In this document: one piece after another, positions 7,122 to 13,031 of the stretch
How positions within the stretch are numbered: position 1 is the stretch's first letter
Layout: every line of letters starts with the position of its first letter
From: CAZMSQ01 sp964569025
GTDB lineage: Bacteria > Bacteroidota > Bacteroidia > Chitinophagales > Saprospiraceae
Reading direction: 5' to 3'
Assembly: GCA_964569025.1 (NCBI GenBank)
Contig: CAZMSQ010000052.1
Span: 1-13,031, forward strand
DNA: 13,031 nucleotides
Notes under the pieces: generated by a model
The model's input: only the letters and a program-made list of their open reading frames with translations
What the model was told of the DNA's origin: nothing
The model's database searches: none
Made by a program: the position numbers and the translations under genes

Positions 7122-8912
7122 ATGCCTCAGCTTTCGCCCGAGTCTCAAACCATGCGAAAGCCCAATACACAACTCATGAATTCTTTTTCTGAAAGCGGAT
7201 TGGATCCGCGCATCCTGGATGCAATCCAGGAAATGGGGTTTCATACCCCAACCCCTATTCAAATGGAAGTCATCCCTCAGCTCCTGCAATCTGACCGCGA
7301 TCTGATTGCCCTCGCTCAGACCGGCACGGGTAAAACGGCCGCCTTTGGCTTGCCTATGGTGCAACGCAACCTCGACCGGTCACCGAAGGTGACCTCCACA
7401 CTCATCCTGTGTCCCACCCGTGAGCTGTGTGTCCAGATAACGCGTGACTTGAGCCGCTTTGCATCCAAAGCCAGCTCGGTGGGTATCGTGGCGGTTTATG
7501 GAGGCGCCAGCATGGAAACTCAGGTCAGAGCCCTGTCTAAAGGTGCTCAGATTGTAGTGGGCACCCCCGGGAGGGTTCGGGATCTTATCCAGCGAAAACG
7601 ACTGAAAGTAGATCAGGTCGCTGAGGTTGTTCTCGATGAGGCCGATGAGATGCTGACCATGGGATTCAAAGAAGAATTAGACGACATTCTCTCCAACACC
7701 CCTACTGAAAAACAGACCCTGCTGTTTTCTGCGACCATCTCAAAAGAGGTCCTTCGCATCAGCACCAGCTACATGGACAACCCTGAGCGAATCTCCGTCG
7801 CTACCTTGAACCAGACTGCCGACCAGGTTGAGCATCTGAGCTATACAGTTCAGGCCTCAGACCGCTACGAGCTGCTCAAGCGACTAGCAGACCTGCACCC
7901 GGATATTTATGGCATCGTGTTCTGCCGCACCCGCCGGGACTGCCGCGACATCGCTGCCCGTCTGATTCAGGACGGGTACAATGCCGATGCCCTGCATGGC
8001 GACCTTTCTCAGGCCCAGCGCGACGAAGTCATGGCCCGATTCCGCTCGGGGCACCTGCAGCTTCTCGTCGCCACTGACGTAGCGGCACGTGGTCTGGATG
8101 TGAAAAACCTGACGCATGTCATCAACTACCACCTGCCGGATGACCCGGAGGTCTATGTGCACCGCAGCGGACGAACAGGTCGGGCTGGCAAGAGCGGGGT
8201 ATCGATTGCGATTATCCATACGCGCGAAGGACGGCGCCTGAAGGACATCGAACGAAAGGGCGGATTTTCGTTCACTTCCATGCAGGCCCCCACCGGGGAA
8301 GAGGTCTGCCGTGCTCAGGTGCTGGCTCTGGTTGACAAAATTGTCAACACCCAGGTCGACCACAAACAAATCGAACCATTCCTGAAAGATATTTTCAAAA
8401 CCCTCAAAGGGCTGGAGCGAGACGAAATCATCATGAAATTTGTCTCGGCCGAGTTCAACCGGTTTCTGGATTATTACCGCAATGCAAAGGATATCAATCC
8501 GCGGTCAAAAAAAGACCAGCAAAATGACCTGCGGCAGCGGGCTGGAGAGGCGAGATTCCAGCGTCTTTTTATTAACCTCGGCGAGCGCGAGGGCATGGAC
8601 CCCAAGAAGCTCATCACACTTATCAATCAGGGATTGCGCTCGGGCAGCGTGCCAATTGGCAAGATAGAAATCAAAAAGAAATTTACCTTTTTTGACATCG
8701 ACCAATCTGCCGCTGAAACACTTCGAGATGCCCTCTCGGGCCATCACTACAATGGCAAGATTATGAAGGTTGAAACCAGCAGCAGCGACCGACCAGCACC
8801 TGAAGGTGGCTCTTCATTCAGAGGTGACAGAAAAGGAGGCGGACGCCCTAAACGCGGTGGGGGGTCGTTTCAGGGGAAAAAGAAAAAGCCCCCGTTCAGG
8901 AAAAAAAAGTGA
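7122..8912 (+). CDS. DEAD-box ATP-dependent RNA helicase with DbpA-type RNA-binding domain
   Basis: ATP-dependent RNA helicase of 596 residues, of the DeaD/CsdA-like type that acts on structured RNA and ribosome assembly. All core motifs are present: Q motif GFHTPTPIQ (39-47), Walker A AQTGTGKT (65-72), PTREL (98-102), GG (127-128), TPGR (148-151), DEAD (172-175), SAT (203-205), IVFCRT (265-270), ATDVAARGLDV (317-327) and HRSGRTGRAG (347-356). A DbpA-type RRM-like domain spans about 478-552. The tail (557-596) is Gly/Arg/Lys-rich and ends in a lysine run, a disordered RNA-binding extension. The ATG at 7122 gives residues 1-20 before homology begins; ATGs at residues 11 and 19 are possible starts. 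Whether it acts on rRNA specifically, as DbpA does, is not shown. Confidence 0.95.
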   Translation: MPQLSPESQTMRKPNTQLMNSFSESGLDPRILDAIQEMGFHTPTPIQMEVIPQLLQSDRDLIALAQTGTGKTAAFGLPMVQRNLDRSPKVTSTLILCPTRELCVQITRDLSRFASKASSVGIVAVYGGASMETQVRALSKGAQIVVGTPGRVRDLIQRKRLKVDQVAEVVLDEADEMLTMGFKEELDDILSNTPTEKQTLLFSATISKEVLRISTSYMDNPERISVATLNQTADQVEHLSYTVQASDRYELLKRLADLHPDIYGIVFCRTRRDCRDIAARLIQDGYNADALHGDLSQAQRDEVMARFRSGHLQLLVATDVAARGLDVKNLTHVINYHLPDDPEVYVHRSGRTGRAGKSGVSIAIIHTREGRRLKDIERKGGFSFTSMQAPTGEEVCRAQVLALVDKIVNTQVDHKQIEPFLKDIFKTLKGLERDEIIMKFVSAEFNRFLDYYRNAKDINPRSKKDQQNDLRQRAGEARFQRLFINLGEREGMDPKKLITLINQGLRSGSVPIGKIEIKKKFTFFDIDQSAAETLRDALSGHHYNGKIMKVETSSSDRPAPEGGSSFRGDRKGGGRPKRGGGSFQGKKKKPPFRKKK

Positions 8913-8949
8913 TTGGGAAAAGGGCTCAAACCCTTTCCCCAACCCAATC
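8901..8949 (-). terminator. Rho-independent terminator for the beta-helix gene, between convergent genes
   Basis: TTGGGAAAAGGG (8913-8924) pairs with CCCTTTCCCCAA (8931-8942) with one mismatch around a 6-nt loop. GATTGGG (8911-8917) can alternatively pair with CCCAATC (8943-8949). On the minus strand the hairpin is followed, 4 nt later, by eight T (complement of 8901-8908). This is a classic intrinsic terminator for the leftward gene that ends at 8970. On the plus strand no T-run follows (CCCAATCTTAA), so termination of the helicase transcript there would be weaker. Confidence 0.72.
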
Positions 8950-8969
8950 TTAATACGAAACCCATAGGT

Positions 8970-11387
8970 TTAATGAGAACGCTTGTAAAAGGAGGTAACC
9001 ATTGCGCGCTGGCCATCTGATGCAATCAGGTGGTATACCCCTGAAGGTAATGCACCCGCCGTTTCAACCGTCCATACTGTTCGTCCAGTCCCCTTTTCTG
9101 ATGACCAGGTCCTAACCACCCGCCCCATTGCATCGGTGATTGCGAAATCAAGTTGCCCGACCCAGTCGGTATCAACCTGTATTTGCATCTCATGGACCAC
9201 CGGATTTGGAAATACCCACAGCCGCCCTTCATTTGGCACTACATCATAGGTGGCACTGACAGTTTGGTACTCGTAGGCTCCAATGTCAGGAAAAGAATCG
9301 CGTTCCTCCCCATCAAGATCAAAAGGCGGCGCACCCTCTTTCACCCCGGCATCGATGCATGGGCTGCCCTCCTTTAACCTAAAGTTAAAGTCGGTCGGCT
9401 TGACCATCATCGCATCAAATCCGACCACATCTGAGGGGTGGTCCAAAATGGTGGTGCTGCCACCGGTTCCGTCAAAGTTTCCGCCCAGCGAAATTGCAAC
9501 CGGAGTCCCGTCCTCGAGTGCATAATTGATGTCATTTTGCAGTATGTTATTCTGAAGCTCAAGTGTCGAGAATGCCTCTGAGGTTCCTGTCCAGTTTGCA
9601 ATTCCCCCCGCCAGAGTGCCACTATTAAACAGGAGTGTATTGTTTACCATAGAGGTGAAAACCTCATTACTGTCTGAGGCATTGATGGAAATCACCCCGC
9701 CAATCCCCTGCCCTTTGGCAGTGTTCGAATAAAAAACGGAATTGGTAATGCTGGCATCAGCATTTGAAATATTGATGGCCCCGCCTTGCTCCTGACTGGT
9801 GTTAAAGATGAAAGTAGAATTCGAAAGCTCCAGAGTACTGAGGTCTTTGAGCCCGTTCTCTGACAGAGCAATGGCACCGCCTACGTTATTATTTGACGTG
9901 TTACCCAAAAACGTACACTTGTCGACGACAAAGGAAATACTGCTGTTTGTGATATTTCCGGCCAGAGCCCCTCCGCTGCTGCTGGAATTATTGAAATTGA
10001 ACTCCGAATGAAAGACCATGATGAGGGTCGAGTCGTTCTGCCCTGCCACCGTGCCGATCCCGTCAAAGTTCTCATTGTTCTCAAACACACAGCTGTCGAT
10101 GGTAACAGCAGCCTTGAAGCCGGCATACAAAGCGGAGCCGGAATTCAGGCAGGTGTTGCTCTCGAAGAGACAGTCCGTGAAAAAGTAATGCGAAGAATCA
10201 CCATAACAGGTGGTTCCGCCACCCCAGCCACCTTCTGATTTACCAAACGAATACTGACAGTTGAGAAAACGGGAGGTATGGAAATCGTTGGAGAGGAACA
10301 TATGGCCTCCAGACGAGGCTGACACGTTATTCTCAAATGTGCAATTGCGAACGATATGGTCAGCATCATTGGTGCGGAGCGCACCACCATTTGAGGAGGC
10401 AGTATTGAAAGAGAAGGTACAGTCTTCAATGATGTGATTTTCCGGCTCCACAAATAATTCGCGGCCATCAATGTGCACAGCTCCGGCGTTGGCTGCCTGA
10501 TTGTACGAAAAGGTGCAACCAGTCATCAGAAAATTGGTACAGTTCCAAATGAACATTGCCCCACCGAACCCGTCAGGGTTTGTATTCTCTTCAAACATAC
10601 ATTCGCTGATCAGCACATTATTGCAGCGAAGAGGATATAACGCCCCTCTCACGGTCTCATTTTGGATAAAGGATGATTGCACGACGGTCAGGCTATTGAG
10701 ATTCTCGAAATACCCGCCCGCACTCTGATTGGAGGTTTTGTTTTTGGAGAATGTGCATTTTTCCACCACGGCAGAACCAGCACTTTGCTCAACACAGATG
10801 GCACCGCCCGTTCTGGCAAAATTATTCCTAAAGAGACAGTTTCTCACCTCCAAACCGCTGTATGCAAGGATGCCACCCCCGCGCCAGTAGGAATCGGGCA
10901 GGGTGTTATCATCAGCGGTATGCCCGCCCTGAACGATGAATCCATCCAGCACAACACTCCCTGATATCATCGAATCGATGACCACCACGTGGAGAATGTT
11001 GTCTGATTTGAGCTGATCACCCCAAACCCCTTCGATGTCATTGCCAAGGATATCCCCGTTCAGAATGGTTGGAGCTGGTTGAAATTCTGGATCAACACGC
11101 TGAGACAGGTCGGTTTCAAAGCCAAAAAAACCGCCGTATATCTCGAGGGGTTCCGAAATAAAAAATGTGGCCAGCGAATCAGTGCCTTCCGGCAGATAGA
11201 CCCCCTCGGCAACCCATATCTGGCCAGCAGTTGTATTGGCAAGGGCTTCATACAGATTGGTGTAGGCATTTTCCCAGGAGGAGCCATTGTTGGCACCGGT
11301 GGCATTTTGCCTCACATAGGTAATCTGGGCAGTGAGTACTGAAAATGATCCGGCAAGAATCGTCAGAATGACTAAACACTTTTTCAT
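8970..11387 (-). CDS. Secreted parallel beta-helix protein with T9SS type A sorting domain
   Basis: An 805-residue exported cell-surface or secreted protein. Signal peptide at residues 1-20 (MKKCLVILTILAGSFSVLTA). Next is the beta-helix entry signature NGSSWENAYTNLYEAL with QIWVAEGVYLP. Roughly residues 90-650 form a right-handed parallel beta-helix, with about 15-20 coils carrying repeated patterns such as NCTFxxN, GGA and FxxNxAxxxGG. A choice-of-anchor Q type closing motif (SPCIDAG, DLDGEERDSFPDIGAYEY) covers about 673-708. The C-terminus is a T9SS type A sorting domain (VFPNP 725-729, MGRVV, LPSGVYHLI, about 725-805), which directs export through the type IX system. No catalytic motif is obvious, so adhesin, polysaccharide binding or lyase are all possible; the family has both enzymes and structural proteins. 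It is single-gene with its own terminator. It faces the DNA ligase gene, and no functional link to it is visible. Confidence 0.95.
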   Translation of the reverse strand: MKKCLVILTILAGSFSVLTAQITYVRQNATGANNGSSWENAYTNLYEALANTTAGQIWVAEGVYLPEGTDSLATFFISEPLEIYGGFFGFETDLSQRVDPEFQPAPTILNGDILGNDIEGVWGDQLKSDNILHVVVIDSMISGSVVLDGFIVQGGHTADDNTLPDSYWRGGGILAYSGLEVRNCLFRNNFARTGGAICVEQSAGSAVVEKCTFSKNKTSNQSAGGYFENLNSLTVVQSSFIQNETVRGALYPLRCNNVLISECMFEENTNPDGFGGAMFIWNCTNFLMTGCTFSYNQAANAGAVHIDGRELFVEPENHIIEDCTFSFNTASSNGGALRTNDADHIVRNCTFENNVSASSGGHMFLSNDFHTSRFLNCQYSFGKSEGGWGGGTTCYGDSSHYFFTDCLFESNTCLNSGSALYAGFKAAVTIDSCVFENNENFDGIGTVAGQNDSTLIMVFHSEFNFNNSSSSGGALAGNITNSSISFVVDKCTFLGNTSNNNVGGAIALSENGLKDLSTLELSNSTFIFNTSQEQGGAINISNADASITNSVFYSNTAKGQGIGGVISINASDSNEVFTSMVNNTLLFNSGTLAGGIANWTGTSEAFSTLELQNNILQNDINYALEDGTPVAISLGGNFDGTGGSTTILDHPSDVVGFDAMMVKPTDFNFRLKEGSPCIDAGVKEGAPPFDLDGEERDSFPDIGAYEYQTVSATYDVVPNEGRLWVFPNPVVHEMQIQVDTDWVGQLDFAITDAMGRVVRTWSSEKGTGRTVWTVETAGALPSGVYHLIASDGQRAMVTSFYKRSH

Positions 11388-11502
11388 AGAAACAATTTTA
11401 GTGAGGAAAGATTGAAAACAGACACCTCTTTTGCGCCGAATTTCTGCGGTTCGAACCCACCGGTGTCTTCCTTTCCAATCAATCGTTACGGCAAGTTACA
11501 AA
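11388..11502. promoter_or_regulatory. Divergent gap between the beta-helix gene and the ligase gene, with nested inverted repeats
   Basis: 115 bp between two divergent starts. AGACACC (11420-11426) pairs with GGTGTCT (11462-11468), and outside it GGAAAG (11405-11410) pairs with CTTTCC (11471-11476), separated by unequal internal loops. The interior holds a perfect 10-bp palindrome, GGTTCGAACC (11448-11457). No exact TAnnTTTG promoter was found on either strand. The symmetry suggests a regulatory site shared by both genes, but this is structure only. Confidence 0.4.
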
Positions 11503-13031
11503 ATGAAATTTGAAGATCGAATGATGGAGCAGTTTTCAAATCTTTTTCTCAGCCTTGATCACACCAACAAGACCAACGCAAAGGTAGAGGCGCTTGCTTC
11601 CTATTTTGCAACGGCGCCGGAAAAAGACCGACTCTGGGCCATTGCCCTGTTGTCTCACCGCAGGCCAAAACGCACGGTATCCACCACTTTGCTGCGCAAG
11701 TGGGCTTCAGAGACTGCCAACCTGCCCCTGTGGTTTTTTGAAGAAACCTATCACATTGTCGGCGATCTGGCAGAAGCCATCGCGCTGGTCCTGCCCCCTT
11801 CCGAATTACTGAAACATCGGACCTTGAGCGAGTGGATCGATGTGGTTCGCTCCTGGGCAACCCTTGAAGAAGACCAGAAGCGGCAGGCCGTGACCGAGGC
11901 TTGGATGCAGCTTGACTCACCTGGCAGATTCGTATTCAACAAGCTCATCACGGGTGGATTCCGGATGGGAGTATCTCAAAAACTCATGACCAGAGCCCTG
12001 TCTAAAGCTACGGGTATCGACGAAAACATTCTCGCACATCGCCTGATGGGAAACTGGAGCCCGGATGACACCACGTTTGAGTCCCTGGTGCTCACTGATC
12101 ATCCCTCAGAAGACGCCTCCCGCCCCTACCCATTTTTTCTGGCCCATCCCCTTGAAGCAGGCCCAGAATCTCTCGGCCATCCCTCTGAGTGGCTCATTGA
12201 GCACAAGTGGGATGGCATCAGGGGGCAGATTATCATTCGGGCCAATCAGTTGTTTATCTGGTCACGGGGCGAAGAGCTCATGACCGACAGATTTCCGGAA
12301 TTACACGCCCTTTCAGATCTCTTCCCCAATGGCACGGTGCTCGATGGGGAAATAATGCCCTTTAAAAATGGCCATCCTCTTCCCTTTCAAGACCTCCAGA
12401 CACGCATCGGCCGAAAAACAGTGAGCGCCGCCTTACTCAAACGGACACCGGTCATTTTTACTGTCTATGATCTGTTGGAAATGGACGGACGCGATCTGAG
12501 AGAAGCACCGCTTTCATCAAGGAGGCAGATGCTGAAGACCTTGCTGGATTCCGTGCCTGAAACGCAACCAGTGCAGCTTTCACCTGAAGTGAGAGAGGAC
12601 AAATGGAAGGATGTGGCAACCGTGCGCGAATCAAGCAGGTCAAGAGGGAGCGAGGGACTGATGCTAAAAAAACTTGACTCACCCTATCTCTCCGGAAGAA
12701 AACGCGGCCACTGGTGGAAATGGAAAATTGATCCATTACTCGTTGACGGAGTCATGATTTACGCCCAGAGGGGCCACGGTCGGCGTGCAAATTTGTATAC
12801 AGATTTCACCTTTGCTGTCTGGAATGATGAGAATGAGCTCGTCCCATTCACCAAAGCCTATTCCGGACTGACTGACGAAGAATTTCGGAAAATCACCCAA
12901 TGGGTCAAGCGCAATACCCTCGAACGTTTTGGGCCGGTTTGCAGTGTCAAGCCAGTCCATGTCTTCGAATTGGCATTTGAAGGAATTCAGGCCTCTTCGC
13001 GGCATAAGTCCGGAGTCGCTCTGCGGTTTCC
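11503..13031 (+). CDS. ATP-dependent DNA ligase, PP_1105 type (C-terminal end cut by window edge)
   Basis: Joins nicked DNA through an enzyme-AMP intermediate. The frame is open to the window edge (509 codons seen; the family is usually about 530). The adenylation motif is K235-W-D-G-I-R, with Lys235 the AMP-accepting lysine. Motif III is LDGE (Glu283), IIIa is TVYDLLE, IV is EGLMLKK (Glu384) and V is WWKWKI (404-409). The N-terminal 200 residues form a helical DNA-binding domain with LWAIALLSHRRPKRT. The C-terminus continues into the OB fold (DGVMIYAQRG and VHVFELAFEG). Family members usually begin at about residue 8 (MEQFSNLF), so ATG at 11524 is more likely than 11503. In many bacteria this ligase is clustered with a ligase-associated exonuclease, DEXH helicase and phosphoesterase. 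Here the gene before it is the divergent beta-helix gene, so any partners must lie beyond the right edge. No Ku gene is in the window. Confidence 0.94.
   Translation, partial: MKFEDRMMEQFSNLFLSLDHTNKTNAKVEALASYFATAPEKDRLWAIALLSHRRPKRTVSTTLLRKWASETANLPLWFFEETYHIVGDLAEAIALVLPPSELLKHRTLSEWIDVVRSWATLEEDQKRQAVTEAWMQLDSPGRFVFNKLITGGFRMGVSQKLMTRALSKATGIDENILAHRLMGNWSPDDTTFESLVLTDHPSEDASRPYPFFLAHPLEAGPESLGHPSEWLIEHKWDGIRGQIIIRANQLFIWSRGEELMTDRFPELHALSDLFPNGTVLDGEIMPFKNGHPLPFQDLQTRIGRKTVSAALLKRTPVIFTVYDLLEMDGRDLREAPLSSRRQMLKTLLDSVPETQPVQLSPEVREDKWKDVATVRESSRSRGSEGLMLKKLDSPYLSGRKRGHWWKWKIDPLLVDGVMIYAQRGHGRRANLYTDFTFAVWNDENELVPFTKAYSGLTDEEFRKITQWVKRNTLERFGPVCSVKPVHVFELAFEGIQASSRHKSGVALRF

Noticed and set aside
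7884..8369. A 161-codon minus-strand frame inside the helicase gene
   Set aside because: It is antisense to the helicase core motifs IV-VI and has no recognisable domain.
11440..11465. Possible tRNA 3' end or phage attachment site around GGTTCGAACCC
   Set aside because: The T-arm-like palindrome lacks a matching acceptor stem, anticodon arm or CCA, and no integrase or direct repeat is nearby.
1..13031. CRISPR array, insertion sequence, prophage or defence island
   Set aside because: No direct repeats with spacers, terminal inverted repeats, transposase, integrase or defence-type domains were seen; all long coding regions belong to housekeeping or envelope families.

Overview
The window most likely comes from a member of the Bacteroidota. 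The clearest sign is the 805-residue secreted beta-helix protein (minus strand, 8970-11387), which ends in a type A sorting domain of the type IX secretion system, a system restricted to that phylum and its relatives. Supporting signs are the lack of Shine-Dalgarno sequences before almost every gene, several sites resembling the Bacteroidota -7 box TAnnTTTG, and families common there (DUF2490-like barrel, PepSY-like protein, PP_1105-type ATP-dependent ligase). Base composition looks fairly even throughout. I see no IS element, phage gene, tRNA, rRNA or CRISPR array, so this reads as ordinary chromosome rather than an island.

Layout: (1) 1-2249, minus: katG, nearly complete; only the extreme C-terminus falls outside. 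(2) 2250-2454: a divergent regulatory gap with a 17-bp perfect inverted repeat and a short direct repeat. (3) 2455-5620, plus: a tightly packed run of an uncharacterised protein, a deaminase very like yeast cytosine deaminase, a GNAT acetyltransferase, an exported PepSY-like protein and a DUF2490-like outer-membrane barrel. The last two are coupled by a TTGA stop/start overlap. (4) 5648-7027, plus: a small thioredoxin-fold protein with a promoter-like site before it, then a family 2 glycosyltransferase. (5) 7122-8912, plus: a DEAD-box RNA helicase with a DbpA-type RNA-binding domain. (6) 8901-8949: a hairpin between convergent genes that looks like the terminator of the minus-strand gene, its U-tract encoded by the helicase's lysine tail. 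(7) 8970-11387, minus: the T9SS-exported beta-helix protein. (8) 11388-11502: a divergent gap with a long interrupted hairpin around the palindrome GGTTCGAACC. (9) 11503 to the end, plus: an ATP-dependent DNA ligase, cut by the window edge.

No single pathway joins these genes. The window combines peroxide defence (KatG), pyrimidine salvage (cytosine deaminase), envelope functions (PepSY-like protein, barrel, T9SS cargo, glycosyltransferase), RNA remodelling (helicase) and DNA repair (ligase). I did not find a convincing new multi-gene system. The best leads are the coupled exported-protein/barrel pair, the fungal-type cytosine deaminase in a bacterial gene run, the terminator that reuses coding sequence, and the two structured divergent gaps.
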